NCBI GenBank assembly: GCA_963836735.1
Contig: CAWIKP010000038.1
Span: 23,015-87,014 of the forward strand
Length of the DNA stretch: 64,000 bases
Direction: 5' to 3'
Source: JACCXG01 sp963836735
GTDB lineage: Bacteria; Acidobacteriota; Vicinamibacteria; Vicinamibacterales; 2-12-FULL-66-21
In this document: positions 9,473 to 20,068 of the stretch, in pieces
Position numbering within the stretch: the stretch's first letter is position 1
Layout of the letters: each line of letters starts with the position of its first letter
The notes under the pieces: model-generated
What the model was told of the DNA's origin: nothing
The model's input: only the letters and a program-made list of their open reading frames with translations
The model's database searches: none
Position numbers and translations under genes: made by a program

Positions 9473-10654
9473 TCAGACAGCTTCGACAATCATCGCCGTG
9501 CCCATGCCGCCGCCGACGCAGAGCGACGCGGCACCGCGCCCCCCGCCGCGCGCCTGGAGCGAGTGCACGAGCGTCGTCAGAATGCGTGCCCCGCTGGCGC
9601 CAATCGGGTGGCCGAGCGCAATCGCGCCGCCGTGGACGTTGACCCTGGCGGGATCGAGTCCGAGCTCGCGCACGACCGCCAGCGACTGTGAGGCGAACGC
9701 TTCGTTGAGCTCGATCAGATCGAGATCCGCGAGCGACACGCCGGCACGATCCGCCGCCTTGCGCATCGCCTGGACCGGACCCATCCCCATGATCTTCGGG
9801 TCCACTCCCGTGGTGCAGTACCAGAGGATCCGGGCGAGCGGTCTCTTCCCGAGGTCGTCGGCCTTCTTTTGAGTCGCCACGACAAGCGCCGCGGCACCGT
9901 CGTTGATGCCTGACGCATTGCCCGCCGTCACGGTGCCATCCCTGGTGAACGCCGGCCGCAGAGTGGCCAGGGTTGCCGCGGTCGTGCCCGCTCGGGGGTA
10001 CTCGTCTTTCGTGACGCGGAGTGCGGGCCCTTTACGCTGCGGAACCTCGACCGGGACGATCTCACGATCGAAGACGCCGGAGTTCACCGCGATCGCGGCC
10101 CGGTGCTGGCTCTCGGCGGCGAACCCGTCCTGGTCCTCGCGCGTGACCGAGTAGCGGCGGCTGACCTCCTCCGCGGTGATGCCCATGTGACACCCCTCGA
10201 TCGCACAGGTGAGGCCTTCCTGCAGCATCGAATCCAGGACCTCGGCGTTTCCCAGGCGGTAGCCCCATCGGGCACCTTTCAGGAGGTAGGGCGCGTTGCT
10301 CATCGATTCGGTGCCGCCCGCCAGGATCAGGTCGACGTAGCCGGCCTTGACCGCCTCCACTGCGTGGACGACCGCTTGAAGGCCCGAGCCGCAGACACGA
10401 TTGACCGTTTCCGCAGGGACCTCCACGGGCACGCCGGCCTTGATCGCCGCCTGCCGCGCCACGTTCATGCCCGCGCCCGCCTGCAGCACGCAGCCCATGA
10501 TCACGTCGCCGATGTCGACGGCGGCGATACCGGCGCGCGCGATGGCTTCGCGAATGACGATCGCGCCAAGGTCGGCGGCGGAGAGATCTTTGAGAGCTCC
10601 TCCGAAGGAGCCGATAGGCGTGCGGCAGGCGCTCAGAATGACGGCGTTATCCAT
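9473..10654 (-). CDS. Acetyl-CoA C-acetyltransferase (thiolase II)
   Basis: Condenses or cleaves acetyl-CoA/acetoacetyl-CoA. The 393-residue length from ATG 10654 is exactly that of biosynthetic thiolases; the open frame upstream of this ATG is not thiolase-like. The three catalytic sites are present: Cys in NRVCGSGLQAV, His in GGAIALGHPIGASGAR, and Cys in SLCVGGGMGTAM near the C-terminus. It follows the acetoacetyl-CoA synthetase gene by 37 bases on the same strand. Together they would turn free acetoacetate into two acetyl-CoA, or with synthetase off, feed acetoacetyl-CoA into biosynthesis. Confidence 0.93.
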   Translation of the reverse strand: MDNAVILSACRTPIGSFGGALKDLSAADLGAIVIREAIARAGIAAVDIGDVIMGCVLQAGAGMNVARQAAIKAGVPVEVPAETVNRVCGSGLQAVVHAVEAVKAGYVDLILAGGTESMSNAPYLLKGARWGYRLGNAEVLDSMLQEGLTCAIEGCHMGITAEEVSRRYSVTREDQDGFAAESQHRAAIAVNSGVFDREIVPVEVPQRKGPALRVTKDEYPRAGTTAATLATLRPAFTRDGTVTAGNASGINDGAAALVVATQKKADDLGKRPLARILWYCTTGVDPKIMGMGPVQAMRKAADRAGVSLADLDLIELNEAFASQSLAVVRELGLDPARVNVHGGAIALGHPIGASGARILTTLVHSLQARGGGRGAASLCVGGGMGTAMIVEAV

Positions 10655-10672
10655 GGTGATCAGAACGTTTGC

Positions 10673-10691
10673 GGGCGGTCTAAAGACCCGC

Positions 10692-10692
<1 letters not shown>
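10673..10692. repeat. Palindromic repeat (GGCGGTCT..AGACCCGCC family)
   Basis: A 20-base near-perfect palindrome in the 37-base gap between the acetoacetyl-CoA synthetase and thiolase genes. The same core, with one base more in the stem, appears at 15102-15123. It touches the synthetase stop codon. Confidence 0.6.
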
Positions 10693-12631
<1,939 letters not shown>

Positions 12632-12635
<4 letters not shown>

Positions 12636-13171
12636 TCTCCTGGATTATATGACCCGGCGGGTGCCGGCCCGGGCGTGTAGGTCTCGCTGTGAAAGGCCCT
12701 GAAGCCGCGCTTCAGGTAGTTCGGCAGGGCTGCCGGATGATCGAGCGTGTTGGTGTGCAGCCAGATGCGCCCGGTACCCGCCGACCAGGCCTGCTCGACG
12801 GCGACGGTCAGGAGATATCCCCCGAGCCCGCGGCCGGTGAACTCCGGAAGCAGGCCGAAGTAGGCGATCTCAGTTCCACCCACGCGGTCCCGGCGCAGCT
12901 CGAAGTACCCGGCCGGGGCTCCCGCGACGGTCATCAACCACAGCGATACCTCGGGCTCCGCCAGGTAGGCCCGGATCTCGTCGTCGGTCCACGGCAGACG
13001 GTCGATCCAGTGATACGCGCGGCCGACCTCGGTGTAGAGATAGCGCCAGAACGAGGCGGGACAACCGATGACCTGCTCGACCCGCACCGACGGAACCGGA
13101 GGCGGCGCCCGCTGAAGATCCGCGATGTCCGGCAGCTCGAGAAACGTGCGGACCGAGCGATCGGGGATCAC
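12632..13171 (-). CDS. GNAT-family N-acetyltransferase
   Basis: Acetyl-CoA-dependent acetyltransferase of unknown substrate. The acetyl-CoA-binding loop reads LPEFTGRGLGGYLL (Q/RxxGxG/A), preceded by the typical IAYFGL strand and followed by IWLHTNTLDHPAALPNYLKRGF, the late GNAT motif with the conserved Asn and Tyr. The start is GTG 13171, which overlaps the tyrA stop by four bases (GTGA); an ATG at 13195 inside tyrA is possible and would add eight residues. It is the twelfth gene of the aromatic block. A role in aromatic amino-acid metabolism would be a guess. Confidence 0.82.
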
Positions 13172-14031
13172 CAATGCTCCAGGACGCCCTTCCATCGGGC
13201 GGCGGACACGAACATGCGTTCGAGCGCCGGCATGCTTTCCGGTCTGGCAGCCGACTTCAACTCTTCGAGGGCGGCGATGAGGGCGTCGATGGCGGTCCCG
13301 ATGTTGTCGCCATTGCTGGCGACGATGTCGCGCCACGGTGACGCGGGGCTCGACGCGAGCCGGGTGGTGTCGTGCAGCCCGCGCCCCGCGAGTGCCAGGC
13401 CTTCCGCGCCGGCGTGGTCGCCCACCACGTGCATGAGCGCGGTCACGGTGAGCTGTGGAAGGTGGCTCAGGAAGGCGAGCAGCTGGTCGTGCTCCGCGGC
13501 GCCGATCACTCGCGGGATCGCGCCGAGCCCGGTGACGAATCCGGTCAGGGACTCCAGCGCGGCGTCGGTGGTCGAGACGGTTCGCGTCAGCAGCCACGGC
13601 CTGTCGGTGAAGAGGTCGGGCCGGGCGGCCTCCACGCCTCCCGCGGCCGCGCCCGAGAGCGGATGTCCGCCCACGAACAGCAGCTCCGGCGTCAGCACGC
13701 GCGCGGCTTCGACGATGGTTCGCTTCGTGCTGCCGACATCCGTGATCACGGCGCGCCGGACGAAGCGCGGCAGCTCCTGCAGGGCAGCAGCGTTCTGCAG
13801 CACTGGCGCGGCAAGGACGACGAGCTCCGCGCTGTCGACCCCTTCGAGGCCCTCGCTGCCGCGATCGATCACGGCCAACTGGCGCGCGGTCTCGAGCACC
13901 GGCGGACGGTCGATGCCGACGACGGTCGCGGCCGGCCACCGGCGCTTCACGGCGAGTGCAATCGAGCCGCCGATCAGCCCGACCCCGACGATCGCGATGC
14001 GATGAAAGGGAGGCTCGCTCAGACGCCCCAT
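13168..14031 (-). CDS. tyrA: Prephenate dehydrogenase
   Basis: NAD(P)-dependent oxidative decarboxylation of prephenate (or arogenate) in tyrosine synthesis. The Rossmann motif is VGVGLIGGSIALAV at the N-terminus; the catalytic histidine region is GGHPLSGAAAGGVEAA, and HLPQLTVTAL plus GLHDTTRLASSPASPWRDI are family landmarks. The 287-residue protein has no ACT domain, so feedback by tyrosine would have to act at the catalytic domain. ATG 14031 overlaps the end of the DAHP synthase gene by 13 bases. It completes, with chorismate mutase, a tyrosine branch inside the trp block. Confidence 0.92.
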   Translation of the reverse strand: MGRLSEPPFHRIAIVGVGLIGGSIALAVKRRWPAATVVGIDRPPVLETARQLAVIDRGSEGLEGVDSAELVVLAAPVLQNAAALQELPRFVRRAVITDVGSTKRTIVEAARVLTPELLFVGGHPLSGAAAGGVEAARPDLFTDRPWLLTRTVSTTDAALESLTGFVTGLGAIPRVIGAAEHDQLLAFLSHLPQLTVTALMHVVGDHAGAEGLALAGRGLHDTTRLASSPASPWRDIVASNGDNIGTAIDALIAALEELKSAARPESMPALERMFVSAARWKGVLEHW

Positions 14032-15068
14032 CCCCTTCTTGCGACCGGCTCGAGGCAGATGCCGCGACCGATGGCCGGCGCGATGATCCGCAGCTCCGCC
14101 ATCAGGCGATCGAACTGCGACGGGAACATCGACTGCGCGCCATCGCTGAGCGCGTGATCGGGATCGACGTGGACCTCGATAATCAGCCCGTCGGCTCCGG
14201 CGGCGACCGCGGCGCGGGCCATCGACGCCACCATGTCCCGGCGTCCGGAACCATGACTCGGATCCGCGATGATCGGCAGGTGACTGAGCTTGTGGATCAC
14301 CGGGATCGCCGAAATATCCAGCGTGTTCCGGGTGTAGCTCTCGAAGGTGCGGATCCCGCGCTCGCAGAGCATCACGTTCATGTTGCCCCCGGCGAGGATG
14401 TATTCCGCCGACAGCAGCCACTCTTCGATCGTCGCCGAGATGCCGCGCTTGAGCATGATCGGCGTCCGCGTCCGTCCGAGCTCGCGCAGCAGCGTGAAGT
14501 TCTGCATGTTGCGGGCGCCGACCTGGAGGATGTCCGCGTACTTCTCGATGAGCTCGATCTGGCTGAGGTCCATGACCTCGGAGACCAGCTTCAGGTTGTG
14601 CCGGTCGGCGGCCGCACGCAGGATGCGCAGACCTTCTTCGCCGAGGCCCTGGAAGCTGTAGGGTGAGCTCCGCGGCTTGAACGCGCCGCCGCGCAGAATC
14701 TTCGCCCCGGCGCGCTTGACCGCCGAGGCCGTCGCCTCCACCTGTTCTTCGCTTTCCGCCGAACAGGGGCCGGCCATGACGATGACCTCGTCGCCGCCGA
14801 TCCGCACGTCGCCGACCGTGACCACCGAGTTCTCGCCCTTGAACGTGCGGCTCGCAAGCTTGTAGGGCTCGGTGATCCGCAGGACCTCCTGCACGCCGTC
14901 GAGCACTTCGAGGAGCCGCTGATCGAACTGGCGGTTGCCGCCGACGGCGCCGAGCACCGTCCGCAGCGCGCCGGTCGACCGGTGCACGTCGAATCCCATT
15001 TCCACGAGCTGCGCAATCACCTTCTGCACCTGATCGTCGGTGGCGCGCTCCTGCATCACTACAACCAT
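14019..15068 (-). CDS. aroF: 3-deoxy-7-phosphoheptulonate (DAHP) synthase, type I-beta
   Basis: First step of the shikimate pathway: phosphoenolpyruvate plus erythrose 4-phosphate. The 349-residue protein has an N-terminal ferredoxin-like regulatory domain (~1-80) as in Thermotoga-type enzymes, then the barrel with VMAGPCSAES, GGAFKPRSSPYSFQGLG, QVGARNMQNFTLL, metal-binding HGSGRRD and DGLIIEVHVDPDHALSDGAQS. Its place in a trp/tyr operon means entry into the pathway is co-transcribed with both end branches. It starts 60 bases after the chorismate mutase stop; a palindromic repeat pair fills that gap. Confidence 0.94.
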   Translation of the reverse strand: MVVVMQERATDDQVQKVIAQLVEMGFDVHRSTGALRTVLGAVGGNRQFDQRLLEVLDGVQEVLRITEPYKLASRTFKGENSVVTVGDVRIGGDEVIVMAGPCSAESEEQVEATASAVKRAGAKILRGGAFKPRSSPYSFQGLGEEGLRILRAAADRHNLKLVSEVMDLSQIELIEKYADILQVGARNMQNFTLLRELGRTRTPIMLKRGISATIEEWLLSAEYILAGGNMNVMLCERGIRTFESYTRNTLDISAIPVIHKLSHLPIIADPSHGSGRRDMVASMARAAVAAGADGLIIEVHVDPDHALSDGAQSMFPSQFDRLMAELRIIAPAIGRGICLEPVARRGWGV

Positions 15069-15101
15069 TGCGGTTCTCTCTTTTTGATTGTCGCGTCTTT
15101 T

Positions 15102-15166
15102 GGGCGGGTCTCAAGACCCGCCCCTGCGTCACTCAGATTTGTAGGGCGGGCTCTTTGGACCCCGCC
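15102..15166. repeat. Palindromic repeat pair, overlapping the end of the chorismate mutase gene
   Basis: A perfect 22-base palindrome (15102-15123, GGGCGGGTCT..AGACCCGCCC) is followed after 21 bases by a second, imperfect copy (15145-15166). The second copy lies inside the chorismate mutase reading frame and encodes its last residues, and the stop codon falls between the two copies. Confidence 0.6.
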
Positions 15167-15482
15167 GATCTTCCTCCGGCTCCGCTTCCCGCTCGAGCCT
15201 TCTCGCCTCGTCTATCACCCGTTCGAACAGGCGCTTCATCGATTCGTTGTTCAGCGGGCCCGGGTTGATCTGCTGCACGTGCGACAGCACCTCCGCCTCC
15301 CGCGTCGGCTGATAGATTTCGAGGCCCAGCAGCTTCTTCTGCCGGCCGATCTCGAGCGCGCAGGCGGCGCGGGCGCTCAGCGTTCGCACCAGCAGCTCGT
15401 CGAGATCGTCAATCCGCCGGCGCAGATCGGCGAGGAGGTCTCCCGCGAGGGAGTCCGGTTTCACAGATCGCTCTTCAGCCAT
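15129..15482 (-). CDS. Chorismate mutase, AroQ type
   Basis: Converts chorismate to prephenate, the branch toward Tyr and Phe. The 117-residue all-helical protein matches the AroQ fold: ADLRRRIDDLDELLVRTLSARAACALEIGRQK (shown here only as the helix-1 pattern around the catalytic Arg and Lys), then YQPTREAEVL and NNESMKRLFERVIDEARRLE. ATG 15482 overlaps the 3' end of trpA by 22 bases. The tail (GPKSPPYKSE) is encoded by a palindromic repeat, so the natural C-terminus was probably shorter or different. It supplies prephenate to the nearby tyrA. Confidence 0.88.
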   Translation of the reverse strand: MAEERSVKPDSLAGDLLADLRRRIDDLDELLVRTLSARAACALEIGRQKKLLGLEIYQPTREAEVLSHVQQINPGPLNNESMKRLFERVIDEARRLEREAEPEEDRRGPKSPPYKSE

Positions 15483-16258
15483 GCCACATATTTCTCCACC
15501 CGGCCGGCGAGATCCGGCTCGCCGGCGTGCGATGCGATCTCCTGCACCAGCGCACTTCCCACCACGGCCGCGTCCGCATGCCGGCACGCCTGCGCGACCA
15601 GGCCGGGACTCGAAATGCCGAACCCGACGGCGATCGGCAATGCCGCATGTTTCCGAACCCTCGCCAGCAACAGCTCCACGTCGTCGGCAAGCGCGTCACG
15701 GGTTCCCGTCACCCCGAGCCGCGAAATGACGTACAGGAATCCCGAGCCGAGCTCCGCCGACCGCGCGATGCGCTGATCGGTCGTGGTCGGACTGATCAGG
15801 AATATCGGGTCCAGACCGGCATCGACCAGCGGCGCTCGCAGCGGGCCGGCCTCCTCGACGGGGTAGTCGAGCAACAGTACACCGTCTACTCCGGCGTCCC
15901 TCGCCTCGTTGGCGAAGGTCGCCGCGTCCATGCGGACGACCGGGTTTGCATAGGTGAACAATACGACCGGCGTGTCATGCGACCCGCGGAACCGGCGGAC
16001 GAGATCCAGCGACCCGCGAAGTGTCATCCCCGCGGCCAGTGCGCGCTCGCTGGCCCGCTGGATCACCGGCCCATCGGCCAGGGGATCGGAGAAGGGCACG
16101 CCGACTTCGATCACGTCCGCGCCGCCACGCGCGACGGCGTCGAGTATCCGGGCCGACCGGTCAGCATCGGGATCGCCGGCCGTGACGTAGGCGACGAGCC
16201 CGCCGCGGCGGTTGCTCCGCAGCTGCTCGAAGCGCTTCGCGAGCCGCGATTGGCTCAT
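15461..16258 (-). CDS. trpA: Tryptophan synthase alpha chain
   Basis: Cleaves indole-3-glycerol phosphate to indole and glyceraldehyde 3-phosphate. Catalytic Glu and Asp are in DVIEVGVPFSDPLADGP; GLYV-type region reads SGFLYVISRLGVTG, and the phosphate-binding loops are GFGISSP and VVGSAL. Length 265 is standard. ATG at 16258 overlaps the trpB stop by four bases (ATGA), consistent with coupled translation of the alpha2beta2 complex. Confidence 0.96.
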   Translation of the reverse strand: MSQSRLAKRFEQLRSNRRGGLVAYVTAGDPDADRSARILDAVARGGADVIEVGVPFSDPLADGPVIQRASERALAAGMTLRGSLDLVRRFRGSHDTPVVLFTYANPVVRMDAATFANEARDAGVDGVLLLDYPVEEAGPLRAPLVDAGLDPIFLISPTTTDQRIARSAELGSGFLYVISRLGVTGTRDALADDVELLLARVRKHAALPIAVGFGISSPGLVAQACRHADAAVVGSALVQEIASHAGEPDLAGRVEKYVAWLKSDL

Positions 16259-17481
16259 GATCGGCCGCTCCCCGAGTCGAGCGCCTTCTGCACGCTCAGA
16301 ACGTCCTTGTCGCCGCGGCCCGACAGATTCACGAGCAGCACCGCATCAGGCGGCATCGTTGGCGCAAGTCGGCAGGCGTAGGCAATCGCATGAGACGACT
16401 CGAGCGCCGGCAGGATCCCTTCCTCACGCCCCAGCCGCTGGAACGCTTCGAGCGCCTCGTTGTCGCCAATCCACGCGTACTCCGCGCGGCCGGAGTCGTG
16501 CAGCCAGGCGTGCTCGGGTCCGACGGCCGCGTAGTCGAGGCCGGCCGAAATCGAATGAGTCAGCTCGATGTTTCCGTTGGCATCCTGGAGCACGTAGCTG
16601 CGCGTGCCCTGCAGCACGCCCGAGCTCCCGCCCGCAAACCGCGCCGCGTGCTGACCGGGAGTGATGCCGCGGCCACCCGCCTCGACACCAATCAGCCGGA
16701 CGCCGGCATCGCCCACGAACGCGTCGAAGATGCCCATGGCGTTGCTGCCACCGCCCACGCAGGCGACGATGACGTCGGGCAGACGGCCGATGGTGTCGAG
16801 ACACTGCTGGCGCGCCTCACGACCGATGACCGACTGAAACTCGCGCACCATGAGCGGATATGGATGCGGGCCGAGCACCGAGCCGAGCAGGTAGTAGCTG
16901 TCGCGGACGTTGGTCACCCAGTCGCGCATCGCCTCGTTGATGGCGTCCTTCAACGTGCGCGATCCGGCATCGACACGACGGACCGTCGCGCCGAGCAGCT
17001 GCATCCGGAAGACGTTCAGCGACTGGCGCTCCATGTCTTCGGCGCCCATGTAGACGTCGCACGAGAGCCCGAGCAGGGCGCAGACCGTCGCCGTCGCGAC
17101 GCCGTGCTGTCCGGCGCCGGTCTCGGCGATCACCCGCGACTTCCCCATCCGCTTCGCGAGGAGCGCCTGCCCGAGCGCGTTGTTGATCTTGTGCGCGCCG
17201 GTGTGCGCGAGGTCTTCGCGTTTGAGGAAGATGCGCGGACCACCCAGCGACGCGCTCAGCCGCTTCGCCTGGTAGAGCGGCGTGGCGCGCCCGACATAGT
17301 TCCGGAGCAGATCCTGAAGCTCTCGCGCGAAGGCGTCGTCGGCGCGTGCCGCGAAATACGCACGCTCGAGCTCCTCCACCGGCGCGACGAGCGTTTCAGG
17401 GACGAACCGGCCGCCATAGGCGCCGTAATACCCGCGCGCGTCGGGATCACGCTGGCCGAATGCTGGGCTGACTGTTTCCAC
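16255..17481 (-). CDS. trpB: Tryptophan synthase beta chain
   Basis: PLP enzyme joining indole and serine to tryptophan. The PLP lysine is in the signature EDLAHTGAHKINNALGQ; the phosphate loop is CVGGGSNAMG, and GRFVPETL near the N-terminus and LNLSGRGDKD near the C-terminus are family landmarks. It has 408 residues, standard for TrpB1. The gene starts three bases after the trpF stop. Confidence 0.97.
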   Translation of the reverse strand: METVSPAFGQRDPDARGYYGAYGGRFVPETLVAPVEELERAYFAARADDAFARELQDLLRNYVGRATPLYQAKRLSASLGGPRIFLKREDLAHTGAHKINNALGQALLAKRMGKSRVIAETGAGQHGVATATVCALLGLSCDVYMGAEDMERQSLNVFRMQLLGATVRRVDAGSRTLKDAINEAMRDWVTNVRDSYYLLGSVLGPHPYPLMVREFQSVIGREARQQCLDTIGRLPDVIVACVGGGSNAMGIFDAFVGDAGVRLIGVEAGGRGITPGQHAARFAGGSSGVLQGTRSYVLQDANGNIELTHSISAGLDYAAVGPEHAWLHDSGRAEYAWIGDNEALEAFQRLGREEGILPALESSHAIAYACRLAPTMPPDAVLLVNLSGRGDKDVLSVQKALDSGSGRS

Positions 17482-17484
17482 GAG

Positions 17485-18096
17485 TTATGCCTGCAGCGCA
17501 GCGAAGAACGCGCGCATCTTGCTTTCGTCCTTGATTCCGGGCGCGGACTCGACGCCCGACGACACATCCACCGCGTATGGCCTGACCGCCTCCGCGGCAT
17601 CCCTGACGTTTTCCGGGGTCAGGCCCCCGGAGAGGATCACCGGGCGCACGCGCGCGGCGGCGGCGGCGACGGTCCACTCGATGACCCGGCCCGTGCCGCC
17701 ACGGCGGATCGGGTCGTGCGCGTCGAGCAGCACGGTCACCTGCGAAGGCAGATCTTCGACCGCGGACAGACTGAATCCCTGGCCAACGGGCAACGCCTTG
17801 ATGAGTGGCAGCGGCGCCGGACCGAACTCCGCGGCGTCTTCATCGCCATGGAGCTGCACGGTGTTGATGCCGGCACGTGCGGCGGTCTCGAAGACATCCG
17901 CAGGAGATTGATTCACGAACACACCGACCCTCGTGACGAATGCCGGCAGGCCGTCGGTGATCGTGCGGACGGCGTCGGGTGTCACGGCGCGCGGGCTGCG
18001 GGGCCAGAAGATGAAGCCAAGCGCCACCGCGCCGAGCTCCACCGCCAGCAGCGCGTCCGCACGGCGGCGGATGCCGCAGACCTTGACGCGTGTCAT
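17485..18096 (-). CDS. trpF: Phosphoribosylanthranilate isomerase
   Basis: Amadori rearrangement of phosphoribosylanthranilate, third step of tryptophan synthesis. The catalytic Cys is in VKVCGIRR near the N-terminus, the catalytic Asp in LLDAHD, and the phosphate loops are LSGGLTPENV and VDVSSGVE. The 203 residues fit the family. ATG 18096 overlaps the trpC stop by four bases. Confidence 0.95.
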   Translation of the reverse strand: MTRVKVCGIRRRADALLAVELGAVALGFIFWPRSPRAVTPDAVRTITDGLPAFVTRVGVFVNQSPADVFETAARAGINTVQLHGDEDAAEFGPAPLPLIKALPVGQGFSLSAVEDLPSQVTVLLDAHDPIRRGGTGRVIEWTVAAAAARVRPVILSGGLTPENVRDAAEAVRPYAVDVSSGVESAPGIKDESKMRAFFAALQA

Positions 18097-18908
18097 ACGG
18101 CCCCGCCTCGCAGGGCCTTCAGCGCCGCGCCGGGATCGGGCTGGGCAATCAATCGTTCGCCGACGAGAAAGGCCGCATATCCGGCCGCGGAGAGTCGCGC
18201 CAGATCCTCGGGGGTCCGGATCCCGCTCTCGGCCACGGCCGTGACCGACCCTGGCAAGAGCGTGGCCGCGGCATCCAGCACGTGCATGTCGACCGCGAGC
18301 GTTCTGAGATTCCGGCTGTTGACCCCGACGACTCTCGCGCCGGCCTCGAGGGCCCGGGTGATTTCGGCGGCATCGTGCACTTCGACCAGGCCGGCCAGGC
18401 CGAGTGCATGCGCGCGGGCCAGCAGTTCCCCGAGCTGCCGATCGTCGAGCGCGGAAACGATCAGCAGGACGGCGTCGGCCCCATGGGCCATTGCTTCGAC
18501 CAGCTGGTACTCCGACACGATGAAATCTTTCCGCAGCAGGGGAACCTGCACGGCGGATCGCACGGCGGTCAGATGCTCGAGCGCGCCGTCGAAGAAGGTC
18601 GGCTCGGTGAGCACCGAAATTGCCGCGGCGCCCGCCGCTTCGTAAGCCACCGCATGCGCAACGGGATCGTAGTCGGAGCGAAGGATCCCGCGTGACGGCG
18701 ACCGCCTCTTGCACTCGGCGATGACCCTCGGTACGGCCGTTTCCCGAACCGCCCGCTCGAAGGCCTCACCGCGCGGCTGCCGCCGCTCCGCCCTGGCCCT
18801 GTTCTCGAGGACGTCGATCGGCACCTGCCGCGAGCGTACCGCCACCGCGCGCCGGGTCGCGGCGACGATGGTCTCCAGGAGATCGGGCGGGCTCACGGTC
18901 GTGCTCAT
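18093..18908 (-). CDS. trpC: Indole-3-glycerol-phosphate synthase
   Basis: Ring-closing decarboxylation to indole-3-glycerol phosphate. Signature IAECKRRSPSRG carries the catalytic Lys, LRKDFIV another, and NSRNLRTLAVD plus AESGIRTPEDL complete the phosphate-binding side of the barrel. It is a separate 271-residue protein, not fused to TrpF. ATGA overlaps on both sides. Confidence 0.96.
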   Translation of the reverse strand: MSTTVSPPDLLETIVAATRRAVAVRSRQVPIDVLENRARAERRQPRGEAFERAVRETAVPRVIAECKRRSPSRGILRSDYDPVAHAVAYEAAGAAAISVLTEPTFFDGALEHLTAVRSAVQVPLLRKDFIVSEYQLVEAMAHGADAVLLIVSALDDRQLGELLARAHALGLAGLVEVHDAAEITRALEAGARVVGVNSRNLRTLAVDMHVLDAAATLLPGSVTAVAESGIRTPEDLARLSAAGYAAFLVGERLIAQPDPGAALKALRGGAV

Positions 18909-19972
18909 GCGGGTGTGGCCTCGGATGACGTTGAAAGGCGGCGCAAATCCTCGAGCACGGCGGCGGCCTTGCCGTTGTCGATCACTTCGGCCGCCATGGC
19001 GAGTCCGTCTTGAATCCGGCTCACGGTGCCGGCAATCAGCAGGGCCGCGGCGGCGTTCAGCAGGACGACGTCCCGCTGAGGACCGGGTTCCCCGGCCAGG
19101 ACCCGTCGGGCAATCGCGGCATTGTCGTCGGCGCTGCCGCCGCGCAGCGCGTCAGGCGGGGACTTCGTCAGCCCGACGTCCGTCGGGTGCAGGTAGAAGG
19201 TGTTTACTTCCCCGTCGCGGCACTCCGACACCTTGGTGTAGCCGCCGGTCGAGATCTCGTCGAGCCCGTCGGCGCCGTGGACGACCCACGCCCGTTCGGT
19301 GCCGAGCAGGCCCAGCGATCTCGCGACGAGCTCCGTGAGCTCGGGTCGAGGGACGCCGACCAGCTGGCGGCGGGCTCCTGCCGGATTGGTCAGCGGTCCA
19401 AGGAGGTTGAACGCGGTCCGCAGCCCGAGCTCCCGCCGTGTCGGTCCCGCGTGACGCATCGAGGGATGGAAGGTCGGGGCGAAGAAGAATGCGATGCCGG
19501 CCTCCTCGAGACAACGCTCGACGACGGCGGGTTCGGCGGTGACGTTGACGCCGAGCGCTTCGAAGAGATCCGCGCTGCCACACCGGCTGGATACCGATCG
19601 GTTCCCGTGCTTTGCGACGCGCACCCCGCAGGCGGCCAGCACCAGCGCCGCGACCGTGGAGACGTTGAACGTGTGCGCGCGGTCGCCGCCGGTGCCGCAG
19701 GTATCGAACACCGGCGAGTATTCACGCGACAGCTTCGTCGCCCGCGACCGCATGGATCGCGCGAAGCCGACGATCTCCTCCGGGCGCTCTCCCTTCATGG
19801 CGAGTGCAACGAGCAGCCCGGCGATCTGTGACGGCGGGACCCGCCCCTCCATGATCTCGTCCATGGCGGCGGACGCTTCTCCAGTCGAGAGGTCTTCTCG
19901 ACGGAGGAGTTTTTCGAGAAGGCTAGTCAAGTTCCAAGCTCCAAGCTCCAAGCTCCAAGTTCCAGGTTTCAA
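18905..19972 (-). CDS. trpD: Anthranilate phosphoribosyltransferase
   Basis: Transfers phosphoribose from PRPP to anthranilate. The PRPP-binding motif is DTCGTGGDRAHTFNVST and the second signature is KHGNRSVSSRCGSADLFEALG. The conserved protein begins near SLLEKLLRRED. The first ~17 residues in the frame (from ATG 19972) are translated from the 7-bp-period repeat, so the native start may be the TTG at 19930, the first codon after the repeat; neither has a clear ribosome site. It ends in a four-base overlap with trpC. Confidence 0.93.
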   Translation of the reverse strand: MKPGTWSLELGAWNLTSLLEKLLRREDLSTGEASAAMDEIMEGRVPPSQIAGLLVALAMKGERPEEIVGFARSMRSRATKLSREYSPVFDTCGTGGDRAHTFNVSTVAALVLAACGVRVAKHGNRSVSSRCGSADLFEALGVNVTAEPAVVERCLEEAGIAFFFAPTFHPSMRHAGPTRRELGLRTAFNLLGPLTNPAGARRQLVGVPRPELTELVARSLGLLGTERAWVVHGADGLDEISTGGYTKVSECRDGEVNTFYLHPTDVGLTKSPPDALRGGSADDNAAIARRVLAGEPGPQRDVVLLNAAAALLIAGTVSRIQDGLAMAAEVIDNGKAAAVLEDLRRLSTSSEATPA

Positions 19973-20059
19973 CTTCCAAGTCCCATGGCTCGAACGGGTG
20001 GCGTGAACCGCGCCCGCGAACTCCCCTTGGGATTTGGACCTTGGGGTTTGGGATTTGAC
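19926..20059. repeat. Paired 7-bp-period arrays between trpG and trpD
   Basis: Left array CTCCAAG repeated, right array TTGGGAT/TTGGACC/TTGGGGT/TTGGGAT ending TTGAC; the two are imperfect inverted copies with a 7-base period. The right part fills the trpG-trpD gap and the left part runs into the start of trpD, so the hairpin lies inside the operon transcript. Confidence 0.7.
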
Positions 20060-20068
20060 AAGAAGTGC

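Noticed and set aside
12644..12649. TATAAT eight bases before the acetoacetyl-CoA synthetase start
   Set aside because: It encodes Tyr-Asn at the end of the acetyltransferase, and the synthetase has a ribosome site and a GTGA overlap, so it needs no promoter of its own.
16390..18645. A 751-residue open frame antisense to trpB/trpF/trpC
   Set aside because: Long antisense frames are expected in GC-rich DNA; it has no recognisable motif and lies over three certain trp genes.
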